64,000 nt of DNA from Lachnospiraceae bacterium UBA3310 (GCA_002361355.1 DESQ01000019.1:119542-183541), one strand, 5' to 3'; positions 54,183 through 63,459 are shown, counted from the first letter of the stretch. Notes: generated by a model not told the origin, from the sequence alone. Numbers and translations are program-made.

Positions 54183-54309
54183 TTATTTTTCTTCGGTTGT
54201 TTCAATAATCGTCATCATTTCCGCAGGAGTAATAATAAAATCCCTAAATGGATAATGTTTCTGATTACCTGTGACTAAGTAGGCCGACTGCATAATATTC
54301 CATAGATAT
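54183..54309 (-). pseudogene. Remnant of a PIN-domain toxin (C-terminus only)
   Basis: Directly after the antitoxin stop, one frame reads RYLWNIMQSAYLVTGNQKHYPF and then RDFIITPAEMMTIIETTEEK before TAA at 54183. The LVTGN-K-H-P block and the I-x-T-P tail are typical of the last 35 residues of PIN-family toxins, which are about 130-140 residues when complete. The N-terminal three-quarters with most of the acidic catalytic residues are missing, so no active toxin remains. An ATG occurs just before the conserved block but lacks a ribosome binding site. Confidence 0.55.
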
Positions 54310-54495
54310 CTAACTTTTTCTTTCTGCTCTTACTGCCAGAATTTCAGCATTGATTTCATCAAGTGACATTTCCGGAATATCAGATACCTGCTTTCGTAAT
54401 TCATAAAATGCATTTTTTGCCTCTGTTCTTGTTATTGTCTGTTCAGGCAATTTTTCTTCAAACGGAAGTCCTTTTACCATTTTGCTTCTGGCCAT
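54310..54495 (-). CDS. Probable antitoxin of a decayed PIN toxin pair
   Basis: 61 residues from the ATG at 54495, which follows GGGGAAG. Sequence ends in SLDEINAEILAVRAERKS, the toxin-neutralising C-terminal helix type seen in small antitoxins paired with PIN toxins; the N-terminal half (MARSKMVKGLPFEEKLPE) is less informative. It lies immediately upstream of the toxin remnant. AT-richer than most of the window. Confidence 0.6.
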   Translation of the reverse strand: MARSKMVKGLPFEEKLPEQTITRTEAKNAFYELRKQVSDIPEMSLDEINAEILAVRAERKS

Positions 54496-54577
54496 AAATC
54501 TTCCCCTTGTATACATATTGCAGTTGTTTTGTATGTGTCCATAAGTATATTACATTCCTTATATGGAAAGTTAGCAA

Positions 54578-55960
54578 TTACGATTTGGTTTTCATCTTTT
54601 CTATCTCTTTCTCCATAAATTTTATCCATGAAATCTCATCCGTATTTTTGTATCTCGAATACAGAAAACCTGTATTTTCATATTTTTTCCCATTCATATC
54701 GTCTATGATGGTTCTTGCAATCGCTTCACCGAGTTTGATCGGTACGGCATTTCCTATCTGCTTATACTGATCCGTGATAGAGCCGCACACCTTCCACTCT
54801 TCCGGGAACTCTTGAATACACTTATATTCTTCCACACTCAATGGCCTGTCCTCTGTCGGATGCGCCAAGTCTGTGGCCGGCATAGTCGGATTGGTAACCA
54901 ACGTCGGCGACGGTTTACTATATGACAATCTTCTGAAAAATCCCGTTTTTCCTCCGCCCAAATAAAAGGACTTTCCCATCGCCTCTTTCTGTAAATCTAA
55001 TGGCAGATCCTTCCAGTACTGGCCTTCCTTCAATAAACGATAATATTTAAGCCTTTTCTCCGGGAACTCTATATAATGATGTTCGACAGTCTGCGGCAGC
55101 TTATCGAAGGCATCTCTCAAAGTTCTCCACGGCTGTAACCCGTCTGCTCCCTTTTCGCTGTGGGTAGGCTGTAAATAACTTACCTTTTGATCACCTAATT
55201 TACCTATAATCACGATACGTTCCCTGATTTGCGGCGCTCCAAAATATGCGGCATTATATAAGTTAAAAGAAACCGTATAACCGATTTCTTTTAATCTGTC
55301 AAGTATAATCATCATAGCTCCGCCCTTAACAGGCTCTTGCATGTCCGCATATGCAAATGGCGTTGACAACAATCCTCTTACATTTTCAATAACAACATAG
55401 GTTGGTTTTATTTCCGACACAAGGTTAATGTATTTTAAAATGACGTTTCCGCGCTCATCATCGAAAGCTTTTCTGTTTCCGGCTGTGCTAAACGCCTGGC
55501 ATGGCGGGCCGCCAAATATGACATCAACTTTTCTTCCTTCCGGGATCTTTGCCGTTTCTAAAATTTCTTTAGCCGAAAACTTTGTAATATCTCCTATCAA
55601 ACCGATATCTGGATTATTCTTTGCGATTGTCATCCGACACGCCTTATTAACCTCACAGGCCAGCAGCGCGTCAATACCGCCGTTTTTCATTCCTATATCA
55701 AGTCCCATCGCACCTGAAAAGAAACTTAGCGCAACAATATCAGGAATCTCTTCCGTCAGCCGTTCGTGATCATCCGGTTCGATTACAACATCATACTTAT
55801 CTATGTATTCCCTCAAATCATCAATAGATGTCAGCCACTGATTTCCTACTCTTTCTGCATTTAATTGTCCGTTTTTTATAAGTAATCTGACAGACTGTAC
55901 CGTTACCTTTAGTTTCCTGGCAACTTCACCTGCCGTCAGTAAGTTTTTTGTATCAATCAT
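54578..55960 (-). CDS. DNA (cytosine-5-)-methyltransferase with N-terminal helix-turn-helix domain
   Basis: 460 residues. The first 55 or so form an excisionase-like helix-turn-helix (LLTAGEVARKLKVTVQSVRLLIKNG, then NQWLTSIDDLREYI). A full C5-methyltransferase domain follows: motif I SFFSGAMGLDIG, motif IV GGPPCQAFSTAG with catalytic Cys154, motif VI ENVRG, motif VIII QIRERIVIIG and motif X QIGNAVP. The target-recognition region is at about 290-390. It methylates cytosine in a specific DNA sequence not predictable here. No restriction endonuclease or Vsr gene is adjacent. It is clearly AT-richer than the surrounding genes, suggesting acquisition. There is no Shine-Dalgarno sequence; two direct repeats occupy the promoter and leader. 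Confidence 0.93.
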   Translation of the reverse strand: MIDTKNLLTAGEVARKLKVTVQSVRLLIKNGQLNAERVGNQWLTSIDDLREYIDKYDVVIEPDDHERLTEEIPDIVALSFFSGAMGLDIGMKNGGIDALLACEVNKACRMTIAKNNPDIGLIGDITKFSAKEILETAKIPEGRKVDVIFGGPPCQAFSTAGNRKAFDDERGNVILKYINLVSEIKPTYVVIENVRGLLSTPFAYADMQEPVKGGAMMIILDRLKEIGYTVSFNLYNAAYFGAPQIRERIVIIGKLGDQKVSYLQPTHSEKGADGLQPWRTLRDAFDKLPQTVEHHYIEFPEKRLKYYRLLKEGQYWKDLPLDLQKEAMGKSFYLGGGKTGFFRRLSYSKPSPTLVTNPTMPATDLAHPTEDRPLSVEEYKCIQEFPEEWKVCGSITDQYKQIGNAVPIKLGEAIARTIIDDMNGKKYENTGFLYSRYKNTDEISWIKFMEKEIEKMKTKS

Positions 55961-55964
55961 TGGG

Positions 55965-56031
55965 ATTTTACTATTTTTCTTTCCGAAAATTTTTATAGAC
56001 CCATTTTACTATTTTCTATTATTTATTTCAA
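55965..56031 (-). promoter_or_regulatory. Methyltransferase promoter with two 13-bp direct repeats
   Basis: Minus-strand promoter: TTGAAA (56031-56026), 17 bp, TAAAAT (56008-56003). The 13-bp sequence AAAATAGTAAAAT (minus strand) occurs twice, at 56015-56003 over the -10 element and at 55977-55965 just before the start codon, 38 bp apart. These are candidate operators for the enzyme's own helix-turn-helix domain, which would give autorepression. Confidence 0.65.
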
Positions 56032-56119
56032 GGTGCTCTTCATCTCTTTATACTGTAGATAATTTCCCATCTCCCGCCGCAGGATAGCAAATTGTTTCCA
56101 CGTCTGCGGTTTTCAGCTC

Positions 56120-57034
56120 TCAAAATGCATCCGCATATGCCAACACATCCGAGACAAACTCCGGCGATAGGATATCCCTCAAATCCTCCCACTTGACCAG
56201 TACATACTTTGCATCAGTGATGTCGCCTATTAACAGTCCATGATAAGAGATGAGATAGGTAAATCCACCCGGCTCCAAATCATCAATCCACCAGTGAAAA
56301 TATTCGTTCCTGTCGTCCTCTTTTCTTATTATGTCCAGTAATTCTTCCCTGTAATTTTCCCCTTGGAACAGATCGTCAAACTCATATTTTTCTCCCGTTG
56401 TCATATTAAAGGAAGCCGACATCTCAATCCCGCAGCCCTTGTACCCCACATAATCCATATCCACCACGGTAAAGAGATTGCCCCACCGAAACGCCGCCAT
56501 AGTGAAGAGATTGGCATGGGTTTTCCCAAAATTATCCCGCACTTCTTCGGCATCCATCGCCGCCGCTTCTTCCTGAAACACCTGCATCTGTGCTTTCTGG
56601 CTCTCATACAATTCCTCATGATATCGGTTGACCGCCTCTGCCAGCGCGTCCGTTCCCTTCATTTCCGCAAGCTGAATCTTCCCTGTCACGCTGCAGCGCC
56701 CGTCATGCGGCAGGCGGTATGTCTCACAATAGGCGAACCTGTCGCTGTCTTCCACGAACCATGCGCCGTTTATCTCGGAAAAAATGCCTCTGTTCGCCGC
56801 CCTGATCAGAACCAGATAATCCTCGCTGTCTGTTTCTTCCTGCACAGTATCCGGACATTGGCTCTCCTCTTCACCGTATGTATAAGAACCCAGACCGTCC
56901 TTCTCTACATCCGGAGCGGATTTACAGCCGCAGAGTGTCGTGCTGCATAAAACCACGCATAACAATACATTCCATATGCCTTTTTTCCCGTTCTTTTCCA
57001 TATATTCACCATATCCATCCAAACTTTCGCCCAT
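56120..57034 (-). CDS. Lipoprotein of unknown function
   Basis: 304 residues. A hydrophobic segment (about 21-35) ends TTLCGC, a plausible lipobox, preceded by about 17 residues of extra N-terminus if translation starts at 57034, where GAGGG lies four bases before the ATG. An internal ATG at codon 12 would give a normal-length signal but has no ribosome binding site. The mature part has a beta-rich C-terminal half (NMTTGEKYEFDDLFQGENYREELLDII, then LISYHGLLIGDI) that resembles the DUF3298 domain of RsiV-like proteins. It follows the broken LysM lipoprotein gene on the same strand. Confidence 0.7.
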   Translation of the reverse strand: MGESLDGYGEYMEKNGKKGIWNVLLCVVLCSTTLCGCKSAPDVEKDGLGSYTYGEEESQCPDTVQEETDSEDYLVLIRAANRGIFSEINGAWFVEDSDRFAYCETYRLPHDGRCSVTGKIQLAEMKGTDALAEAVNRYHEELYESQKAQMQVFQEEAAAMDAEEVRDNFGKTHANLFTMAAFRWGNLFTVVDMDYVGYKGCGIEMSASFNMTTGEKYEFDDLFQGENYREELLDIIRKEDDRNEYFHWWIDDLEPGGFTYLISYHGLLIGDITDAKYVLVKWEDLRDILSPEFVSDVLAYADAF

Positions 57035-57066
57035 AAAGCCCTCGGCATCAAACGGCGCAACCTAAG

Positions 57067-59476
57067 CTACGAACTCTCCGAAGTAGACTTTTCTACAGAA
57101 TCACTGGTATTTGCAAACTGCTCCTTCGCCGCCTCAAACAGATTGTGAAGATAAGGATACTCCCATTGATCTGCACCTACGTTGGGGATCGTGTCATCGC
57201 CCCAGCCCATGCCCGGCTTGCCGCCGTAATCCGTGAAGCTGGCCGCCATATAGCGGACGGTATTCACCAGCACTGTGTTTGGCTCCTGCTCGCGCACGCC
57301 GATTACTTCCGCCATATTGTTCCTGCCAAATTTGACGAAATCTACATACTCTATGATTTCTTTCCCCGTATCATACTCGAAGGAGTAACCGTACAACTCA
57401 CAGCCATCCTCCATATGACTCTTTTCAAAAGTGAGATTCGACACTTTTCCCGGGCAAAGCTCCTCGCTGCACCGTACCGCTTCCGCCTGAAATGCTTCCC
57501 ACTCCTCCGGTTCATGAAATGGATTTTCCCCCACGGGATTCGTTACCGGCAGACAATGAATCTGGTTCTCATCATCTCCTTCCCACCACCCATAAGTCAC
57601 ATCATCATCCAGAAAATAATAATGAAATCCATCCGGCTGTTCAATCTGAAAACTTCCCTCGGAGCGCAGACCGCCCCGGGAATACGGGTCTTTACGAATA
57701 TAGAAAACCTCCGGCACAAACACCGTCTCACCTACCTGTAAAACATTCGGATCCTCCGGTGCATCTTCGGCCCGTACGATTGTCGGCCACTTATATCCGG
57801 TTCCATAAAAGCGTTCGCTGATACGCCAGAGATTATCTCCTTCCTGCACTTCGTATTCCCGCATCTTGTCGCCTGTAAGTTTGATATAGTCCTCCGAATC
57901 GGCCCACTCCGGCAACTCCTGAACCGGCGCAAAAGGGTCTTTTCTCTCCCGTTTGGTCTTTTGCTCCTGCTCCTCGTCCGTTAAACCGTTTGCCACCGCT
58001 TGTCTGCTGTTTTCCACCTCTTTTTCCGTCTTGTACGCAAACTGCTCCAACAGCGGATTCCAGAGCAGATAGGAGGGCGGCGTATAATCATCCTCTATCG
58101 CTTTTGCGCCGTTTATATGAACCGGCGCGCCGACCCGCATATCCGCGTAACCATCACCATTTAAGTCCGGATAGGTGATGGTGTCCGGCAGCTCAATACT
58201 CAAAGATACCCTGCTCTCCTGCAACACCTCGCCAGTTTCCATATCCGTCACTGTCATGTCGTAGGGTTCGTCCATACAATAGCAGTTCAAGAGGAAGTAA
58301 CGATGCTCCTTCCTTCGCAAACGTTTCTTCTTCCACGGAAGTCTCATTTTCGCCTTTTGTCCGGGAAGAAATGGTGGAAATAATGGTATCTCTCCTGAAA
58401 TCATCCAGATAATCGGAAACAGAAGCTCCTACTTTCTTATCATCCTCCGCAAGCGAGAAGTGCAAAGAAAGCATCCTGCCGTCCTCTGTAAGCGGCAGTT
58501 CGTAATCGGCTTCCGCAAGCAGGCCAAAATACCGCATGATTCCTCTGTCCTCAGGCCATTCCCAGTTCTCATCAATGCCACGGATCTCCCGGAAGCTGCG
58601 TTTCGGGTTCTCTAACTCGGTCAACCGCTCCTCATGGTCAATCCAGTACAGGTTTTCTTCATCAAGCCCCCAGCCTGCTCCTGTGTCGCCATAACGTTGG
58701 AAAACATCACAAAACACATATTCCAAAGTTTCGTCGTCCTCCGGCGGCGGGTTCAACAGGGTAAGTCCGTATGCCGTCCGATCCTTCACATAGAGATTGA
58801 CCTTCGAGTTTCGGTTCTGTTCCCAGTACCAGTTATAGTCGTCTTCCTCCACCCACGTTTCCTGCATAAAGTAAAACAGCTTCCCGTCGTCTACACACAT
58901 TGCTGACAAAGGATGTTCTTCCGTATCATATTTTCTTACCAAAATGTGGTACAAATCGAGGGCGTGATCGTTCTCTGTCATGGGGAAGGTATAGTACAAA
59001 AAATGAAGCGCGTTGTCGTCCGTTTCCTGCATGGCCGCCTCGTTCAGCGCTGTCTCCATCTCCGCAAGGGAATTGTAAAACTGCCATGTCACATCCGCCT
59101 CTCCCTCGAACTGAAAAGCGGACGGCGTACCCCACTCGGTCTCCAGCCTTTCCCCCTCATAATCCTTTATCACAATTTCCGCACCGGCATAAGGGCTTGC
59201 GGCAGTATGCTCATACAAATAATCGCCAAGCTCCTGCACTTTACAGCTTGCATGTTCCCCCGGCCATTCTTTCGGTTCTTCCCCGATATCACCCTCTCCA
59301 GGAAGCCCTCCATCCATGCTTCCTGATGGTGCACCACAGGCCATAAGCACCAAACCAAGTGCAGCTATACCGATAATGCTTCCCTTCGTCTTATCTTTCG
59401 CATTGACTGTCTCTCCGTTCCTGCCCGTTACATCAACCTCACGGCCGCCATCGTTCCCATCTTTTTCACCACGCAC
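57067..59476 (-). pseudogene. LysM-containing lipoprotein split by a 4-bp tandem duplication
   Basis: Two overlapping frames together encode one protein of about 801 residues. The first (from about 59476) has a hydrophobic segment ending LVLMAC and runs to near 58316, after which its sequence becomes unlikely (LLPLELLLYGRTLRHD, stop at 58193). The second becomes sensible at KEHRYFLLNCYCMDEPYD and contains a D-L-N-G-D-G-Y-A-D calcium-type repeat, a LysM domain (REYEVQEGDNLWRISERFYGTGY, about 50 residues) and a C-terminal domain of unknown type. At the switch lies AAGGAAGG (58315-58308, minus strand); removing one AAGG restores a single frame. The start is uncertain: the GTG at 59476 lacks a clear ribosome binding site and the frame stays open upstream. 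LysM suggests peptidoglycan binding. Confidence 0.8.
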
Positions 59477-59730
59477 TGCAACATACTCAATTGGTAATAT
59501 ATCCCTTATTTTTGCTATAAAAAATATATGTAACGGATACTATTTTAATCATGGAAATTTCTTAATCCTTAATTTCTTATCCTAGCTATATTATCATATT
59601 TTTTAAGTCGTTAACAACCTGTTGACTTTTTATTTCTATGCCGAAAGCTCCGTTTAACAGCTTTCCTTTCAGCAGCTTTGCGCCGGAGACAGCTCTTTTC
59701 AATTCCCATTTACCTTTCTCATGCATTGAT

Positions 59731-61092
59731 TCATGCCTTGATTACCTGAAAATTTTTCCACTTCCCAGACTTTAGCCGCAGGAAAAAGACCACTGCCCGG
59801 AGTACCCAGTCGCAGACCATAGCGACGACAATGCCAATGACACCCATATTAAAAACAATGCCAAACAGCCATGATAAGAACAGCCGCACGGCAAGCGTGG
59901 AGACAACGGAAACCACCATTGTAAATTTCACATCCCCGGCTGCCCTCAGACCGTTACTCAACGCACCGGAAAAAGGGAATGCGGCTGCATTAAACACGTT
60001 ATGTATCAATACCAGCCAGATGACAAGCTGCTTTGTTTCCGGCTCCAATGCGTAAGCCATGAGAAACAGCGGCGTCAGCAGAAATATCAGAAGATTCCAT
60101 GCAGATGACAGCAGAAGCGTAATGCGGGTCAGTTTTTTGAAATAATAGTCTGCAGCATGCGAATCCCCATTTCCCATACACTGTCCGATCACCGTGATAA
60201 AAGCCGGCCCCATGGCAACTCCTGCCAGAGCCGCCATAGACCAGATGCTCTGCGCCACACCGTTTGCGGCAATCTGATAAGTGCCAAACAGGGCTACAAT
60301 ACTGGAAAGAGCCACCTTTACAAGTTGAAAGACGCCATTCTCCAGGCCGTTTGGTACGGCAATTCCCAGAATTTGTTTCATGGACGCGCCGTTCCACCTG
60401 AAAATCCATTGCCACCGATACACCACCCCGTTTTGCTTCCTGAAACACAACACTGTAATAACTACAGCGGAAAAAGTTCTGGCAATCAGGGACGGCCATG
60501 CGACACCCGCCACCCCGGCATGAAGGATAAATACACCGATCAGGTTGCCAATGATATTGATTATGTTGGAGACTACCGACAGATACATGGTGACATCTGT
60601 TTTTCCAAGACTGCGATAAATTGCCGCACCGGAATTGTATACGGCCAGCGCAGGATAAGAATAAGCAGAGATTCTTAGATAGGTCACACAGGCTGCCATC
60701 ACATCCGGCTCCACCTTGCCGAACAGCAGCCGCAAAAGCCACTCGTTGCAAATCAACACAAGCACGGAAATGATAACGGAAAACACTGTGGAGAATAGCA
60801 AAAGCTGGCTTGCCGATTCCCCGGCATCCTCCATGGCCCTGCGCCCGATATACTGGCTGATCACCACAGCGCCGCCGGAAGCCAAAGCGGTAAACAAGTA
60901 GATAAAAATAGTATTAAACTGATTGACTAAAGACACCCCGGACACCGCCGCCTCCCCCGCGTAGCTGACCACAAGCGTATCCGCCATGCCCACCAGCATG
61001 ACCAGAAGCTGCTCCAAAAACAGCGGCAGTATCATGTTTTTTAAGTCCCTGTTGGAAAAAAATTCTGTTCTCTGTTCCATTCTTTGTTCCAT
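59731..61092 (-). CDS. Second MATE-family efflux protein
   Basis: 453 residues, 12 helices, two halves; FLEQLLVMLVGMADTLVVSYAG and MGPAFITVIGQCMGNGD are typical of a MATE subgroup distinct from the copy at 52626. The N-terminus MEQRMEQR is encoded by a 12-bp duplication. The start lies in a tandem array that triplicates the ribosome binding site and ATG; the in-frame starts are 61092 and 61080. Probably exports drugs or metabolites. Weak hairpin potential (59643-59665) after the gene. Confidence 0.9.
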   Translation of the reverse strand: MEQRMEQRTEFFSNRDLKNMILPLFLEQLLVMLVGMADTLVVSYAGEAAVSGVSLVNQFNTIFIYLFTALASGGAVVISQYIGRRAMEDAGESASQLLLFSTVFSVIISVLVLICNEWLLRLLFGKVEPDVMAACVTYLRISAYSYPALAVYNSGAAIYRSLGKTDVTMYLSVVSNIINIIGNLIGVFILHAGVAGVAWPSLIARTFSAVVITVLCFRKQNGVVYRWQWIFRWNGASMKQILGIAVPNGLENGVFQLVKVALSSIVALFGTYQIAANGVAQSIWSMAALAGVAMGPAFITVIGQCMGNGDSHAADYYFKKLTRITLLLSSAWNLLIFLLTPLFLMAYALEPETKQLVIWLVLIHNVFNAAAFPFSGALSNGLRAAGDVKFTMVVSVVSTLAVRLFLSWLFGIVFNMGVIGIVVAMVCDWVLRAVVFFLRLKSGKWKNFQVIKA

Positions 61093-61142
61093 TCTTTCTC
61101 CCCTGTTCCATTCTTTCTCCCCTGTTCCATTCTTTCTCCCCT
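61074..61142. repeat. Tandem repeats duplicating the ribosome binding site and start codon of the MATE gene
   Basis: One 12-bp unit (GTTCCATTCTTT, 61074-61085) is followed by three identical 19-bp units (GTTCCATTCTTTCTCCCCT, at 61086, 61105 and 61124). On the minus strand each 19-bp unit reads AGGGGAGAAAGAATGGAAC, a ribosome binding site plus ATG. ATGs therefore lie at 61130, 61111, 61092 and 61080. Because 19 is not a multiple of 3, the upstream two are out of frame with the MATE protein and would give short peptides. Confidence 0.92.
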
Positions 61143-61334
61143 GCTTAAAATCCTTTGCTTATCCGCTTTCTGAGCAGACAGACAATACCACTGAAAAACA
61201 GCTAGCACAGGCAGCATACTCCTTAACAGAGGTTATGGTTCATCCCATATACGCAGCAATCCCTTCCTGAAACCGCCTTAACCCATCCTCCAACAGACTG
61301 CGGGCATGCCGCATCAGATATGTACCTCATCCTT

Positions 61335-61886
61335 CTATCCTGCCGTAAAGGATACTTCCACATTTCCACTGCCAAGCGCATCAGAAAGTCCTTCTGGATT
61401 TTCTATATATCCTAACGGGGTGTAACGGTATCCGGTTGAAAAGCTTTCATAAAACAGCACCAGGCAGTCCGAACCGTACAGCATCAAATCGCCAGTTTGA
61501 ATGCCCTTCGGTACATCCGAATCTGTCGGAAACCCGTCTGAAAAATAATAATACTTTTCATTTCCGTTCAACTCACTCATAGCAAGAGTTAAGGGAAGAC
61601 GTTCAAGCAGAGTCCTTGCGGTTTCATTGTCATACAGAACCGCCGTAAATGTTCTCCCTCCGACCGTAATCTCCAATCCGGGCATTTTCTTCTCATCTCC
61701 TGTCTCCTCAGATACAACCTGTTCCGTTTCTGTCTGATCTGTACCCGTCTGTTCTGTTTCTGCTTGTTCACTATTTAATACAGTTTCCGATGCATTAGCT
61801 TCTGTCATATCAATATCCGCCTTTCCACATGCAGATATAGAAAGGAGCAGCATTCCCATACACAGCACTGCTTTCCATCTTCTCAT
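61335..61886 (-). CDS. Cyclophilin-like-fold lipoprotein
   Basis: 183 residues from the ATG at 61886 (GGAGG eight bases before; GTG and ATG codons just upstream overlap the site). Lipoprotein signal SISAC, then a Thr/Glu/Gln-rich linker (TEQTGTDQTETEQ), then a domain of about 115 residues: ITVGGRTFTAVLYDNETARTLLERLPLTL, GDLMLYGSDCLVLFYESF and YTPLGYIENPEGLSDALG. This matches the cyclophilin-like-fold family often found with flavodoxins and oxidoreductases. Peptidyl-prolyl isomerase activity is not implied. It overlaps the preceding small gene. Confidence 0.85.
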   Translation of the reverse strand: MRRWKAVLCMGMLLLSISACGKADIDMTEANASETVLNSEQAETEQTGTDQTETEQVVSEETGDEKKMPGLEITVGGRTFTAVLYDNETARTLLERLPLTLAMSELNGNEKYYYFSDGFPTDSDVPKGIQTGDLMLYGSDCLVLFYESFSTGYRYTPLGYIENPEGLSDALGSGNVEVSFTAG

Positions 61887-61891
61887 TAACA

Positions 61892-62158
61892 TCACCTCCG
61901 AATAAACTGTTCAGACGCTTTTTCCTTTTTCATCTGATAAAGCAGATAATCCAGACAGTCAATCCGCTTCTGTTCCCTGTGCATTGCGTCCAATAAAGTA
62001 TCCCTGTGTCTACCCAAAAGGCGGATTCCTTCCTGCTCCTTTCCAAGCCTGCAATATTCCTGAAATTGTTTAATCAGCTCTTCACTGCATCCGGCATCCT
62101 TTAAGTTTTGGATTAACGCTTCTTCGCTGTTATTTTGCAATACGGTATGCTGTAACAT
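61892..62158 (-). CDS. Small helical protein resembling a MerR C-terminal domain
   Basis: 88 residues, all helical in appearance. The last half (RLLGRHRDTLLDAMHREQKRIDCLDYLLYQMKKE) resembles the C-terminal dimerisation helix of MerR regulators (I/D-x-L-D-Y-L), but there is no N-terminal DNA-binding domain. Such stand-alone proteins recur beside aldo/keto reductases in this group. GAGGGG precedes the ATG. It lies between the reductase and the cyclophilin-like lipoprotein, all on one strand and closely spaced. Confidence 0.75.
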   Translation of the reverse strand: MLQHTVLQNNSEEALIQNLKDAGCSEELIKQFQEYCRLGKEQEGIRLLGRHRDTLLDAMHREQKRIDCLDYLLYQMKKEKASEQFIRR

Positions 62159-62212
62159 TTTTCTGTTCCCCTCTTTTTGCCCATTCTCTAAAAATACAGA
62201 AATGGTTCATAC

Positions 62213-63331
62213 TTATTCCCCAAAGTGTTCTGCAACCGACCTAAGATGCTCTATAATAGGTAAGTGCTGCGGACAGATACCTTCACAGCGGCCACAGCCA
62301 ATACAATCTCCCGCTTTTCCGAAAGTCTGTGTCAACTGTTTGTAGCTTTCCATATTCGGTGTCCAGTTCTTTTGCGCGGTCTCAAGCATTTCCTCATTAT
62401 AAAGAGAAAAATACTGCGGTATCGCAATATGTTTGGGGCATCCCGCCGTACAGTAAGAACATCCTGTACAAGGCACTGCAATTTTGGAACCGATGATATC
62501 AGCCGCCTGCCGCACCATTTCCTCCTCTTTCGGGCTCAATGGTTTGAAATCCTGCATATATCCCACATTATCTGCTACCTGTTCTATATTGCTCATGCCG
62601 GATAATACCATCATAACATTTTCCAGTGATGCAGCAAAACGGATTGCCCATGAGGAAATCGACATTGATTCATCGTATTTTTTGAAAAGTTCTGCTGCCT
62701 CCTCCGGCACGTTTGCCAGCGTACCACCTTTTACCGGTTCCATGACAATTACAGGGACTCCATGCCTTGCTGCTGTTTCATAGCACTTACGTGACTGTAT
62801 CCATTCACTGTTCCAATCCAGATAATTCAATTGGAGCTGTACAAACTCCATCTCCGGATGCTCCAGTAGAATACGATCCAGAAGTTCAGCGCTGTCGTGA
62901 AAAGAGAATCCAATATTTTTCACCAGTCCCTGCCTTTTCTTTTCCTGCAGCCACTCAAAACAGCCGCATTTTTCAAATTTAGGATAATGCTCGGCTGTAA
63001 TCCCATGCAAAAGATAGTAGTCAAAATATTCTACGTCGGTCTTTTCCTGCTGCTGTCTGAAAATAAGGTCACAGTCTTCCGGTGAATTGAAAAAGCCAGA
63101 ATGAAGCTTTGTCGCCAAAGTGAAAGCTTCTCTTGGGTATCGATCCACAAGGGCACTTTTTATGGCATTTTCACTCTGAAACCCGCAATACATCCATGCC
63201 GTATCAAAATAAGAAAAACCTTTCTGTATAAAAATATCTACCATTTTTTTAACCTGTTCCAAATCAATTGAGGCTTCATCCGACGGATCCAAAAGCGGCA
63301 GCCTCATAAATCCAAAACCTAATTTTTTCAA
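62213..63331 (-). CDS. Aldo/keto reductase with C-terminal ferredoxin domain
   Basis: 372 residues. The TIM-barrel opens KKLGFGFMRLPLL, with catalytic-site segments FDTAWMY, TLATKLH and YYLLHG, and the C-terminus has two four-Cys motifs, CTGCSYCTAGCP and CIGCGRCEGICP, for two [4Fe-4S] clusters. It probably reduces or oxidises a small carbonyl compound with electrons passed through the clusters; the substrate is unknown. I place the start at TTG 63331, because AGGAGGT (63344-63338) lies six bases upstream and relatives begin with M-K-K-L-G-F-G; the longer frame from 63403 has no site. Divergent from a LysR regulator, its likely controller. Confidence 0.92.
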   Translation of the reverse strand: MKKLGFGFMRLPLLDPSDEASIDLEQVKKMVDIFIQKGFSYFDTAWMYCGFQSENAIKSALVDRYPREAFTLATKLHSGFFNSPEDCDLIFRQQQEKTDVEYFDYYLLHGITAEHYPKFEKCGCFEWLQEKKRQGLVKNIGFSFHDSAELLDRILLEHPEMEFVQLQLNYLDWNSEWIQSRKCYETAARHGVPVIVMEPVKGGTLANVPEEAAELFKKYDESMSISSWAIRFAASLENVMMVLSGMSNIEQVADNVGYMQDFKPLSPKEEEMVRQAADIIGSKIAVPCTGCSYCTAGCPKHIAIPQYFSLYNEEMLETAQKNWTPNMESYKQLTQTFGKAGDCIGCGRCEGICPQHLPIIEHLRSVAEHFGE

Positions 63332-63409
63332 TTTTGTACCTCCTATATACCCTGAATGCTTTCTTAATGATTTCATTCTATCATCCATCATAATAAATAA
63401 CAAATGCTT

Positions 63410-63459
63410 ATACCAAATACAGTATTATGCTTGACGGTTATGGCATTTTGCTATACACT
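63410..63459 (+). promoter_or_regulatory. Divergent control region with LysR promoter and possible operator
   Basis: ATAC-N8-GTAT (63410-63425) resembles a LysR-type box. TTGACG (63431-63436), 17 bp, TACACT (63454-63459) is a plausible promoter for the LysR gene starting at 63493. The opposite gene (aldo/keto reductase) starts at 63331. Confidence 0.45.

Noticed and set aside
58193..58404. Two genuine genes overlapping by 211 bases
   Set aside because: Only one frame at a time looks like protein and the switch coincides with a tandem AAGG repeat, so a frameshifted single gene is the better reading.
60914..61111. A 65-codon frame from the decoy ATG at 61111 as a separate protein
   Set aside because: Its sequence is an out-of-frame reading of the MATE gene; it may be translated as a leader peptide but shows no sign of selection as a protein.
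61074..61142. The 19-bp repeats as a CRISPR array
   Set aside because: Units are adjacent with no spacers and overlap a start codon.
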